Assembly: GCF_013166655.1 (NCBI RefSeq)
Contig: NZ_JABKCA010000051.1
Coordinates: 1 to 43,399 of the forward strand
DNA length: 43,399 nt
Direction of reading: 5' to 3'
Origin: Lentimicrobium sp. L6
GTDB taxonomy: Bacteria > Bacteroidota > Bacteroidia > Bacteroidales > UBA12170
Each line of letters begins with the position of its first letter. The stretch's first letter is position 1. This document shows, piece after piece, positions 34,822-42,723 of the stretch. The notes below the pieces were generated by a model. The model saw only the letters and a list, made by a program, of their open reading frames with translations. It made no database searches and was not told where the DNA came from. The position numbers and the translations under genes are program-made.

Positions 34822-35085
34822 TTATTTGAAATCAAGCGGATCTTCAGTAGTGGCAACCTGATGATAGTTAACCATGGCGCAAAACTCATGGTAATCTTTC
34901 TCAAAAGCCAAATCATCGATATCATATTTCTGGATAAATATCTCTTTAATGCTATCGAAGTCAATGTTTTGAGCAATTAGTTTTATTAACTCTAGACCTG
35001 TTGGATTTACATTAAAAGAATCCCCAGTTTTGGAATTGAAAACGAATCCATTGTCGCTAATCTTTATTTCTTCTGTTATATTCAT
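34822..35085 (-). CDS. PqqD-like (RiPP recognition element-like) protein
   Basis: An 87-residue cytoplasmic protein with the small PqqD fold: a beta-hairpin start (IKISDNGFVFNSKTGDSFNV), then NPTGLELIKLIAQN and a helical end (LAFEKDYHEFCAMVNYHQV), as in PqqD and other RiPP recognition elements that bind a leader peptide and present it to a modifying enzyme. It is the first gene of the operon, directly after a -7 element, and precedes the ATP-grasp ligase by 12 bases. I could not find a precursor peptide next to it. It could bind a peptide encoded elsewhere, an amino-acid carrier or the ligase itself. The fold assignment is good; the partner is unknown. Confidence 0.78.
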   Translation of the reverse strand: MNITEEIKISDNGFVFNSKTGDSFNVNPTGLELIKLIAQNIDFDSIKEIFIQKYDIDDLAFEKDYHEFCAMVNYHQVATTEDPLDFK

Positions 35086-35104
35086 TTTTCAATAATTTAT
35101 AAGA

Positions 35105-35112
35105 CAAAAATA
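35105..35112 (-). promoter_or_regulatory. Putative -7 element of the PqqD-like operon
   Basis: TATTTTTG on the minus strand matches TAnnTTTG and lies 19 bases before the PqqD-like ATG, giving a leader of about 13 bases. No -33 TTG is seen at the expected spacing, which suggests dependence on an activator. Confidence 0.5.
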
Positions 35113-35230
35113 CGGGATGCAACAAAGGGAATTGTTACATAATTTGGTCTTTTTTTTACAAAATGTGGTGTTATTAATAAAACAGGTTTATTTAAGAATA
35201 AGTCAAGATTTATGAATGATACTGACCGAA

Positions 35231-35824
35231 TTAATAGAGTTTGTTGAGTGACTTCTTATAGAAAGAAGGACTTTTTTTAAAGTCAGACAAGGAAACCCCA
35301 ACAATGGATTTAAACTGGTTAGACAAGTGGTGGGGGCTGCTATAATCCATCATCCAAGCAATTTCGCTTAATGAAATATGGTCTTCCACAGCCAACTCTT
35401 TTACTCTTTCTATTTTTTGAAGGATGATATAACGCTCAAGTGTTATGGGTTCAACTTTTGAGAATACTTTGGACAAGGCTTGATAGCTTTTGCCTAGTTT
35501 CTCCACTAAGTATTCCGATTTTCTAGAGATAGAATCCACATTATTCATATAGTGAACCAACTCGATTACAGTTTGTTTGATTTGCTCTACCATTATCTCA
35601 TCTTTACTAATGATCAGACTCATTCCTAAATTTTGTAATACTTCTTCTATTTGTTTCTTACTAACCTTATCTTGATCATAATTGAGGGTGGCTTCTCCCA
35701 ATTTTATATCAACAACAGAAATACCAAGCTTGGTCAAATCTTCTTTAACCACCCTTATACAACAGTAACCTAACATATTACTTATGAAAATCCTTTTATT
35801 TGTATTACTATCTTGTTGCTTCAT
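35231..35824 (-). CDS. AraC-type regulator with N-terminal HMA-like domain
   Basis: A 197-residue regulator. The N-terminal part (about 8-75) has the ferredoxin-like pattern of heavy-metal-associated domains (GYCCIRVVKEDLTKLGI, DIKLGEATLNYD, QIEEVLQNLGM), but a CC pair stands where the metal-binding CxxC would be. The C-terminal part (about 95-190) is an AraC-type DNA-binding domain (HISLSEIAWMMDYSSPHHLS). It lies 145 bases upstream of the PqqD-like gene on the same strand, so it may regulate that operon or itself. Small regulators of this kind are common in Bacteroidota. The ligand could be a metal, but the missing CxxC makes that doubtful. Confidence 0.85.
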   Translation of the reverse strand: MKQQDSNTNKRIFISNMLGYCCIRVVKEDLTKLGISVVDIKLGEATLNYDQDKVSKKQIEEVLQNLGMSLIISKDEIMVEQIKQTVIELVHYMNNVDSISRKSEYLVEKLGKSYQALSKVFSKVEPITLERYIILQKIERVKELAVEDHISLSEIAWMMDYSSPHHLSNQFKSIVGVSLSDFKKSPSFYKKSLNKLY

Positions 35825-36156
35825 TTGAGCTAACTAAATTAAACAAAATGATGAATGTAATAGTGGAAAATGAAAGCATTCTAGGATTTATTGGGATATA
35901 GACTAGGATTGGTTTATTCTTGAATATAGAATCTAGTTATATAGTAGGTTTCTAGACAAGCTAGTGCGAATTCCCAAACCCAGGTGACCATATAAAAATC
36001 TTCTTTCGAGAGGAACAAGAGAACTTCCAAAACCAGTGTTGTGATGCTTTACGAGACTCTCATCCCTTAAAGCCTTCTAGCGAAGGGGATACTATATAGA
36101 TAACTCAGACTATTAACCCTAAGTACTTTGATATACTTTAGACACTTCAAGAAATT
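35825..36156. other. Intergenic region, no gene seen
   Basis: About 330 AT-rich bases between two minus-strand genes. A TAAGTACTTT-containing stretch at 36120-36151 resembles one at 9195-9220. I see no frame with a ribosome-binding site, no promoter consensus and no terminator. Confidence 0.5.
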
Positions 36157-36480
36157 CTATTTCTCTTTCTTAGGCTTAGGCGCTGGCAATTCTGTAATAG
36201 TAACCTTCACCAATTCGGCGAGTTTATCTCTGTCTTCCAATTCCTCCGTAATTAAGAAGCTTGGTTTTGCGCCTTCATAGGGAGGTGCTTCATTGACCTC
36301 ACCAAGAAAAGCTCTTCCAGCTTTTGTGGGTTTAATGAATAGCTTATTATCACAAATCAGAGCGAAGAATTTATCATTACAGTATATTCCATACTCCCCA
36401 AACATGGCTCTCGTTCTGATCTCTCCAGCCTGCTCCATCTGGTCTGCCACGTAATTTACAAAGTCTTTATCTGTTGCCAT
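36157..36480 (-). CDS. TfoX/Sxy N-terminal domain protein
   Basis: A 107-residue cytoplasmic protein consisting of the TfoX N-terminal domain alone (FVNYVADQMEQAGEIRTRAMFGEYGIYCNDKFFALI, seen in part as RAMFGEYGIYC and FALICDNKLFIKPT), followed by a lysine- and proline-rich tail. Full Sxy/TfoX proteins, which promote competence in gammaproteobacteria, carry a further C-terminal domain that is missing here. Short versions are widespread and of unknown role. It is the last gene of a three-gene unit, 11 bases after the DUF4180 gene. Confidence 0.87.
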   Translation of the reverse strand: MATDKDFVNYVADQMEQAGEIRTRAMFGEYGIYCNDKFFALICDNKLFIKPTKAGRAFLGEVNEAPPYEGAKPSFLITEELEDRDKLAELVKVTITELPAPKPKKEK

Positions 36481-36491
36481 AATTTATAATT

Positions 36492-36851
36492 TTAAGAATT
36501 TAATTGATGAATAGCTTCCTCTAAATTTGAAAGGAAAAATACTCTTTTTTGTTGATTACTCTCTTTTATAAAGTCTTGAAAACTCTTGCTTTCGTATTTT
36601 GAGAACTTGCCAATAATAGCCAGTTTTACTTTGTAATTGGAGAATTTTTGGAGGAGGTCTCCGAATATTCTAGTTTTCAAATCGAAGAATTTTGCATTAA
36701 AATGATACTCTTGCATGATGATTTTATCATAATCCTGATAATAAAGGTCTATCATAATTTGAAAACCCTCTTCAACTGAGTTCACTAGCTTCTTATCGGA
36801 AATTAGCTCAGCAATTTTAGTAGAGGGAGTAAGATGAGTTTTGATTTCCAT
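36492..36851 (-). CDS. DUF4180 protein
   Basis: A 119-residue cytoplasmic protein resembling the DUF4180 family, with an early predicted strand and helix (IAELISDKKLVNSVEEGFQI), the central DLYYQDYDKIIMQEYHFN-type region where the family conserves aromatic residues, and LAIIGKFSKYESKSFQDFI. The family has no established function. It starts four bases after the M81 gene and ends 11 bases before the TfoX-domain gene, so the three are co-transcribed. Confidence 0.82.
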   Translation of the reverse strand: MEIKTHLTPSTKIAELISDKKLVNSVEEGFQIMIDLYYQDYDKIIMQEYHFNAKFFDLKTRIFGDLLQKFSNYKVKLAIIGKFSKYESKSFQDFIKESNQQKRVFFLSNLEEAIHQLNS

Positions 36852-36855
36852 AGCA

Positions 36856-38424
36856 TTATTTTTTTGATCCAGAGATTGGGATTAAACGCGCGCTGAGGTC
36901 TGGATCTGCCATATCTGCATCCAATGGAAACATAGGGCGTTTTATGTGTTTATACCCCAATCTTTCTAGGTCTTGATCCACACCGCCTGGGGTTTGGGCC
37001 ATAATCCAATCGGCACGCATATCATAAAGTTCTGGTACTAGGTATCCAATTTTCACTACGACAATATCTGCACCTCTAGGATTTAAACCTAGATTGGTGA
37101 AATCGCTTTCATGATGATAGGGCTTACGTATTTTGGTAACAATGACTGAAACAGAACCTACTTGTACCACTACTTCGGTTTCAGCATATTTATCGCCATG
37201 CTTTATGGCCATTACTTTTCCTTCTAACTGAATTGGTGGTGAAAATCGATCATCAATAGCGGCTCCCACTTCTCCTTTTACTTGTCCACCTACTCCAGCT
37301 TCTAAAGCTTTTTTAACAAGGTCGGGACCAGGAATAGAAGCATATATTAATTTTGAACCTTCCTCCGTTTTAAATTCAGGATGGCTTAGTATTTCATTTA
37401 ATGTCCAAGTTACATCCCCTGCACCACCAGCAGTAGGATTATCGCCCATATCGCTAATGATGAATGGGTGATTATTGCTGGCAATAGCCATATTTAAACA
37501 TTCCTCTAATGGGGCAACTGGTGCTACAAATACAAAATCATTTCTCACCTCCCAAAAGCTTTGTGCCAATGCTTCTGCGTTTTCTATTACTTTTTGTTTT
37601 TCATCACCCGTAACCATCACCACTGCATGATTGCGTTTTTCATCGGCCCAAGCATAACCGACCCAAATGGCAGCATCTAAAATCCCTTCTTTATCAGCCA
37701 CTGGAGCTACCTGCGCATAAAGACTTTTTCCGGGTTCAATTCTGGTGCTGGTTTTTTCTCCTGGAAGTAAGATGGGAATAGGAATCCAAGCTTTAAAGGC
37801 TGGTTTTCCTTTTCCACTTTCTAATCTATCTAAAAGATTAGTCAAAGCTCGTTTTCTTGATTCTGTGGCATCTTCATGGGGAGCCAAACGATAACAAGTG
37901 ATTAAATCACTATTCTCGGCCAATCGTGGCGAAACATTTCCATGCAAATCCATTGAAGTAGAAATGATGGTTTCATAACCTATTACTTCTCTTATTTTGA
38001 TGATAAAGTCACCCTCTGGATCTTCTAAACCTACCACGCTCATGGCACCATGAATATCGAGGAATAAACCATCGTAGGGAAGGTTTTCTTTGAGTCTTTC
38101 TAGCGTTTCTTTGAGTAATGATTCGTAAGCTTCACGGGTAACAATTCCACCAGGGATGGCATGACCTCTAAGGCTAGGGAAATAGGTTGCTCTTTTTCTG
38201 TTGATGGAATCTGGCGAAAGGAAATTATAATAGGTATATACCTCCTCGCCACGACGAGCATGAAAAGCTTCTTTGTGGGTTTGAGCCGGAGAAAAGGTGC
38301 TCGATTCAATGGCAATTCCAGCTATGGCAATGCGAGGTAAATCTTTTTGTTGTTCTTCTTTATTTACTGATGTTCCACAGGATAATAATAAGATTAGTGA
38401 TAGGAAATAGAGTACTTTTTTCAT
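36856..38424 (-). CDS. M81-family (MlrC/microcystinase-like) metallopeptidase lipoprotein
   Basis: A 522-residue exported hydrolase. The N-terminus is a lipoprotein signal with the lipobox LLLSC (Cys 16), so the protein should be lipid-anchored in the envelope. The family block is clear: GIAIESSTFSP, FLDIHGAMSVVGLEDPEGD, STSMDLHGNVSP with the likely metal-binding His, YRLAPHEDATESRKRA, and FIISDMGDNPTAGGAGDVT. M81 proteins are named for MlrC, which removes linear microcystin fragments, but most relatives act on unknown amides or peptides. The lipoprotein signal is unusual, since many relatives are cytoplasmic. It starts the three-gene unit with DUF4180 and TfoX-domain genes. Confidence 0.88.
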   Translation of the reverse strand: MKKVLYFLSLILLLSCGTSVNKEEQQKDLPRIAIAGIAIESSTFSPAQTHKEAFHARRGEEVYTYYNFLSPDSINRKRATYFPSLRGHAIPGGIVTREAYESLLKETLERLKENLPYDGLFLDIHGAMSVVGLEDPEGDFIIKIREVIGYETIISTSMDLHGNVSPRLAENSDLITCYRLAPHEDATESRKRALTNLLDRLESGKGKPAFKAWIPIPILLPGEKTSTRIEPGKSLYAQVAPVADKEGILDAAIWVGYAWADEKRNHAVVMVTGDEKQKVIENAEALAQSFWEVRNDFVFVAPVAPLEECLNMAIASNNHPFIISDMGDNPTAGGAGDVTWTLNEILSHPEFKTEEGSKLIYASIPGPDLVKKALEAGVGGQVKGEVGAAIDDRFSPPIQLEGKVMAIKHGDKYAETEVVVQVGSVSVIVTKIRKPYHHESDFTNLGLNPRGADIVVVKIGYLVPELYDMRADWIMAQTPGGVDQDLERLGYKHIKRPMFPLDADMADPDLSARLIPISGSKK

Positions 38425-38845
38425 GCGATTTGTTTGTGTGTTTTTTTGGAAAAGTAAATGTACAACTATACCAATTAAAAACCATATTGAGTACTATAAA
38501 TCGTTTCAATATAATTGAATCCCCTTTCCCGTTTCTCGAGACAAGTTGTGAAACTTTCTTGTTTTGCGGGACAAGTTATTGAATAGCTGTACCACAAATT
38601 GACTCAGAGGATTTCATAAAGAGGCACAAAGGAAAATAATGTCTTTGCCCGGGTTTTTTTTGAGTTTTTCTTGATGATTTTTGAAGCAGAAATTGGCAGA
38701 TTGGTTTTATTGAACAATAAGTTTTTTTGTGGCTAAAATACCTTCATTTGATTGAGATATATTCCCTTGGCATAGTTGGCCAGAATGTTTTTAAGAGAAA
38801 ATACTTTTCTTGCCAATACATTAATTTCAAAATATCTACTGAAAA
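38425..38845. other. Intergenic region, no gene seen
   Basis: About 420 bases between the M81 gene start and the terminator of the PKD/T9SS gene. ACAAGTT occurs twice 30 bases apart (38541 and 38571) in a GC-richer patch. There is no TAnnTTTG element near the M81 start and no open frame that I accept. Confidence 0.5.
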
Positions 38846-38880
38846 CAAAAAAACACCCCCACCAAAATTGGCAAGGGTGC
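38846..38880 (-). terminator. Intrinsic terminator of the PKD/T9SS gene
   Basis: On the minus strand CACCCTTGCCA can pair with TTGGTGGGGGTG (about 11 pairs, including G-T pairs) and is followed by a run of eight T. It lies about 50 bases after the gene's stop codon. Confidence 0.7.
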
Positions 38881-38929
38881 ATCATTATCTCTAATGATAG
38901 AGTGGATTATAAAAGAGTTTGAGTATTTA

Positions 38930-40720
38930 TTATTTAATAAACTTCTGGCTTATCATATTCTTTCCATCGTTTCTTAGCTGTAGGAAATATAAACCAGATT
39001 TTAATTGATTGGTATTGATTTCTAATCTTTGTGTTCCCATACTTAATTGCTCTTGGGCTTCATACATCACTTGTCCTAGTTGATTGATAATTAAAACCTC
39101 AACTTGAGTAGCTTCTTGAGCTTCTACTTCGAGATAAGCTATATTGCCTACTGGATTAGGATAAATATCACCAATACGAGCGATATATCTTGATGCGATA
39201 TCTTCTAATCCTGTGGTGACTCCATTTTCGGTAATATTGATTTCCACATGAGAAGTAGGATTGTCAGCGCTTAAGGTAATAATAGCTGGCTGAGTTGTTA
39301 AACCTATTACTTCAGCATATACCATATAGGTGCCGAAAGCGATATTAGAGAAATCGAATCCTGCGTCAATACTAGATGTAATCTCTAATGGATTTCCAGT
39401 TTCAGATAATAAGAATAAACTAATATCATCAGCTGACAACTGACTTTTAAAACCATCCCCTATAATATCTCCATTGATGACACCGTCGCCAGAGTTGGCA
39501 CCAGAAGTAGTCTGAAGAATAATATCATATGGGTTCTCTAGTTCACCAAGAGTAATAATAGTTGCATCTAACCAATAGATAGCATCGCCATAATAGGTCG
39601 GATAAGTAGTATTAAAATGTAATGAAGATTGGTCAGCTTCTGCTAAAATTAAATAGCTACCTTGAGGTATATCAGCAAAATAGTAAGCCCCAATAGAATC
39701 TATTACACACTGAGCTATTAATACAAAGTCTTGACCAGAAACAGTATCGTTCATAATACCATATAGGCTAGCTATTCCTGAGTCAAGAGGCATGTTTTCT
39801 GCAAATACTTGCCCCCATAGGAATTCTCCAGAGCTACCACCTACAATATTCACCCAATGGCTAGATGTTGCTACACAGCCTTCAACATTAGTAGTAGTCA
39901 ATATAATCATATAATCACCACCATTGGCATACTCATGAGTGACTTCTTGACCTTCAGCACTTGTACCATCACCAAAACTCCATGCAAAGTCTATGATTTC
40001 AGTATTATCGAGTCCGTAACCCCAAACGGTAACCGTCATATCATCTACTTCAAATTCAAATGCATTCTGACAATTGGTAGAATCGTTTCCTCCACCTGTG
40101 GTGTCTTGCATCACATAAATAGTTTGTGTAGAAATATATTCACAAGTATCGTTAAGAACAGTTTCTAGGCTTACTGAATAAGTTCCATCTTCTGCAAAAG
40201 TATGGTTCACTTCCATTCCTTCAGCTGTTGTTCCATCACCGAAGTTCCATGAGAATATGGCATCACCTTCGCTAAATATCTCACCTGCAAATTGATATTC
40301 TAGACCTTCACCTATGTAATAGAAGAAGTTTTCACAACTATAGTTGGTGGTATCATTTCCTCCACCTCCACCAGAAGTATCTGTACAAACTTCAAAATCA
40401 TAATAGATTTCCATATTGCCAGGATTGAAAAACTGTGAAACCACTAAATAGTCATTACAAGTTTCTGTGGAGAGGATGATTTCTCCTTGAGTATTTTCAT
40501 CGTCTAAAGTAATTTCATCAATATAATAACCATCGCTATTGGTAAATACAGAATTAGAATAGAAAAATCCAGCAATTGAGTCGCTGCTATAAATATTGAC
40601 CATATGGCCAGAGATGGCATCTCCATTTTCATCAACTACCGTTCCGTTGACCACTAAATCTAATGCCATGATTTGCGTTCCTAAAAAAACTAGGACAAAG
40701 AATAAATAAATACGTTTCAT
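38930..40720 (-). CDS. Secreted PKD-domain protein with T9SS sorting domain
   Basis: A 596-residue exported protein. After the signal peptide (about 1-19, ending MA before LDLVV), a carboxypeptidase-regulatory-like beta domain (about 20-115, VNGTVVDENGDAI) is followed by two PKD domains (about 125-205 and 215-295, with FSWNFGDGTTAEG and FAWSFGDGTSAEG), then two further beta-sandwich segments and a type A T9SS sorting domain over the last 80 residues (IGDIYPNPVG, LKSGLYFLQL, SQKFIK). Glycine-rich linkers with DTSGGGGGNDTT separate the first domains. It looks like a surface adhesin or matrix protein; no catalytic domain is seen. It is a single gene with its own terminator. Confidence 0.88.
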   Translation of the reverse strand: MKRIYLFFVLVFLGTQIMALDLVVNGTVVDENGDAISGHMVNIYSSDSIAGFFYSNSVFTNSDGYYIDEITLDDENTQGEIILSTETCNDYLVVSQFFNPGNMEIYYDFEVCTDTSGGGGGNDTTNYSCENFFYYIGEGLEYQFAGEIFSEGDAIFSWNFGDGTTAEGMEVNHTFAEDGTYSVSLETVLNDTCEYISTQTIYVMQDTTGGGNDSTNCQNAFEFEVDDMTVTVWGYGLDNTEIIDFAWSFGDGTSAEGQEVTHEYANGGDYMIILTTTNVEGCVATSSHWVNIVGGSSGEFLWGQVFAENMPLDSGIASLYGIMNDTVSGQDFVLIAQCVIDSIGAYYFADIPQGSYLILAEADQSSLHFNTTYPTYYGDAIYWLDATIITLGELENPYDIILQTTSGANSGDGVINGDIIGDGFKSQLSADDISLFLLSETGNPLEITSSIDAGFDFSNIAFGTYMVYAEVIGLTTQPAIITLSADNPTSHVEINITENGVTTGLEDIASRYIARIGDIYPNPVGNIAYLEVEAQEATQVEVLIINQLGQVMYEAQEQLSMGTQRLEINTNQLKSGLYFLQLRNDGKNMISQKFIK

Positions 40721-41009
40721 GATTAATTATTTTAAATTAAAATTGTGAAGCCACTCTTTTAGGCATTTTGCCTTTTCAAAGGGGTAATCGTGGATTTGCT
40801 CACAATAGTTGCCTGTCTCTAAAAATATTTTCTATTTAATTTAATTGAGGTGTTTAGATAAGTGCTTATTCAAAACTAGAAGGTAAACACCTAACATAAT
40901 GATTTTTAGTCTTTTTTCATTTTCCCCAACCCCAAGGGGAGCGAAAAAAGCATGCTCAAAAATAATTAGTTCTACAGTTTGTTAGACCCCATTAAGCTAA
41001 GCAAATAAT
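40721..41009. other. Intergenic region, weak promoter candidate only
   Basis: About 290 bases upstream of the PKD/T9SS gene. TAGTTTTG on the minus strand at 40871-40878 matches the -7 consensus but lies about 150 bases from the ATG. A CCCC/GGGG inverted repeat near 40924-40941 has no T run directly after it. Confidence 0.35.
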
Positions 41010-41042
41010 TAAAAACCCTCTATAATTATTTTTTATGAGGCT
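41010..41042 (-). terminator. Intrinsic terminator of the dual-membrane protein gene
   Basis: On the minus strand GCCTCATAA can pair with TTATAGAGG (one bulge), followed by GTTTTT. It lies about 40 bases after the stop at 41083 and fits termination of the sigma/Dma pair. Confidence 0.6.
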
Positions 41043-41082
41043 TAATCAATCCACAAAGTCTGAGCTTCCTAAAACAACTATT

Positions 41083-42723
41083 TTAAAACAATTTAAATCG
41101 AATACCCGCTTTTACTTTGTATAATTGGTATTTCCTTCTCATATCTTGATTGAGGACTTGGCTTTCGTTCAGTTGATATTGATATTCGGGTTGAATATAG
41201 AACTGCCACTTCTTCCATTGATAGTTGATATTTGCTGCGGCCATTAATCGCCAGGTAAGCGATGGATTCACCTTTCCGCTATATTCCTGAATACCTCCAT
41301 CTTTGCTATAATAATAACCCTCATTGCTCAGATTAAGTGCAATAGCCGCTCCTCCTAATACCTGGAAACTCCATTTTTTATTATGGGTTTTAAACTCATA
41401 ACCTATCATCAAAGGAATGTTTAAATAAGTATAAGTATTGGTATACTTCTTGCTATTTTCGTCAGTGGACATCACTTTGTTATAGGTTGAATCTACATGA
41501 GAAAGAAGCGTATCTTGCCTGAAAATGGTATCTATTACAAAGTGATTGGTATCGACTATGATATAAAAGGTATCAATTACTTGCTCTATGCTAAAAGTAG
41601 AATCGTAATTCCAATAACTCAGTTCGATATCTTCGAAGCTCTGTGACCATTTATAGTCTATTTTCTCTTTAAAAACTTGATAATCGATTCCGGTATATAA
41701 TAACCAAGGTTTATCTTTTAATTTTAACTGAAATCCCATTCCAAATTCGTAGGACAACTGAGGCGTTTGAGTATAAGCTGTTGATGTTAAACTATCACTA
41801 TATAAAGCAGGAGAAGATGCGGTATTATCAAACATAAATCCACCTACATGAATATCAAGAAAGGCATTTAGTTTCTTTGTTTTTGTACCTTGAGCACTCC
41901 TATCTGTAGTTTTGGCAAACTTTGTCTTCTTAGCTTTCTTCTTGGGCTTTGTTTTCTTTTTATCTTTTGAATCTATTTCTTTATTGTTTCCATCTATACT
42001 TGTATTACTCTCCTCACTTGTTAAAGCACTTTCTTCTCCAATTTCAATGCTCACAGCTATTCCTAATTCTTCTGCTAATGTTTCTTGAATGGCCTCCTCT
42101 AAAGAAATGCTTTCATTTTCTTCAAAAATTGGAGTTTCAGGCTTGGTATTCTCTTTGGTTTTTTCTTCTGATTCATTTGTCAACTCCGGTGCTATCAGAA
42201 TTTCAGATGAGGTTTTTTCTTCAATATCAAGTTCCTCATCTAGCAAAATAGCTTGAGGCTCTTTATGATTTTCACTAGATGAAATAATTTCTTTTTGTTC
42301 AGAATCCACTATAATAGTTTCGGAAATATTCTCTTCATTTTTCTGTAAGGGATTTGACTGCTCTTCTTGTAGAGTTATCATTTCTTCATCAGATATTTTA
42401 GGGGAGTCTATCATTTGAGATTCAGCTATAGGTTCTGCATTCTCTTCCTTTATAACACTTTTAGTAATGGTGTTTTGAGTATTTGAGAGTGGGAGTTCTA
42501 GATGAGTTCCCTCATTGGGTCGTTCCTCATTTTGCAAGGCCTCATAAACCAACCAAGAAGAAACAGAGATGATTCCGGCAATCAAAATATATTTTGCCCA
42601 ACGAAAATACATGGCCGTTTTGAGCTTAGCATCCAAAGTAGTGAGGGCATCAGGAGATAGTTCAGGAGAAAATTGGCTGAACTTTTCATTAAATAGCATT
42701 TCAACATCTTGTTTCTTATCCAT
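41083..42723 (-). CDS. Putative dual-membrane-spanning anti-sigma (Dma-like) protein with outer-membrane barrel
   Basis: A 546-residue protein with four parts. Residues 1-42 are cytoplasmic and resemble a short anti-sigma segment (FNEKFSQFSPELSPDALTTL). Residues about 43-61 are one transmembrane helix with no signal cleavage site. Residues about 62-285 are a very acidic, disordered-looking linker ending in a basic patch (KKKTKPKKKAKKTK). Residues about 286-546 are an outer-membrane beta-barrel (FLDIHVGGFMF, QLSYEFGMGFQLKL, NIPLMIGYEF, YKVKAGIRFKLF). One chain would therefore join the sigma factor, the inner membrane and the outer membrane. The ATG overlaps the sigma gene by eight bases. This matches the Dma anti-sigma layout described in Bacteroides; function here is inferred from layout and context. 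Confidence 0.78.
   Translation of the reverse strand: MDKKQDVEMLFNEKFSQFSPELSPDALTTLDAKLKTAMYFRWAKYILIAGIISVSSWLVYEALQNEERPNEGTHLELPLSNTQNTITKSVIKEENAEPIAESQMIDSPKISDEEMITLQEEQSNPLQKNEENISETIIVDSEQKEIISSSENHKEPQAILLDEELDIEEKTSSEILIAPELTNESEEKTKENTKPETPIFEENESISLEEAIQETLAEELGIAVSIEIGEESALTSEESNTSIDGNNKEIDSKDKKKTKPKKKAKKTKFAKTTDRSAQGTKTKKLNAFLDIHVGGFMFDNTASSPALYSDSLTSTAYTQTPQLSYEFGMGFQLKLKDKPWLLYTGIDYQVFKEKIDYKWSQSFEDIELSYWNYDSTFSIEQVIDTFYIIVDTNHFVIDTIFRQDTLLSHVDSTYNKVMSTDENSKKYTNTYTYLNIPLMIGYEFKTHNKKWSFQVLGGAAIALNLSNEGYYYSKDGGIQEYSGKVNPSLTWRLMAAANINYQWKKWQFYIQPEYQYQLNESQVLNQDMRRKYQLYKVKAGIRFKLF

Noticed and set aside
36050-36151. Second copy of the repeat block seen near 9100-9220
   Set aside because: Only short words (CTCATCCCTT, TAAGTACTTT) are shared and their order and spacing differ; shared base composition is enough to explain them.
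38539-38580. Second target of the AraC regulator (AGACAAGTTGT and ACAAGTT repeats)
   Set aside because: The words match the operator at 10141, but no -7 element lies 27 bases away on either strand and the spacing (30) differs.
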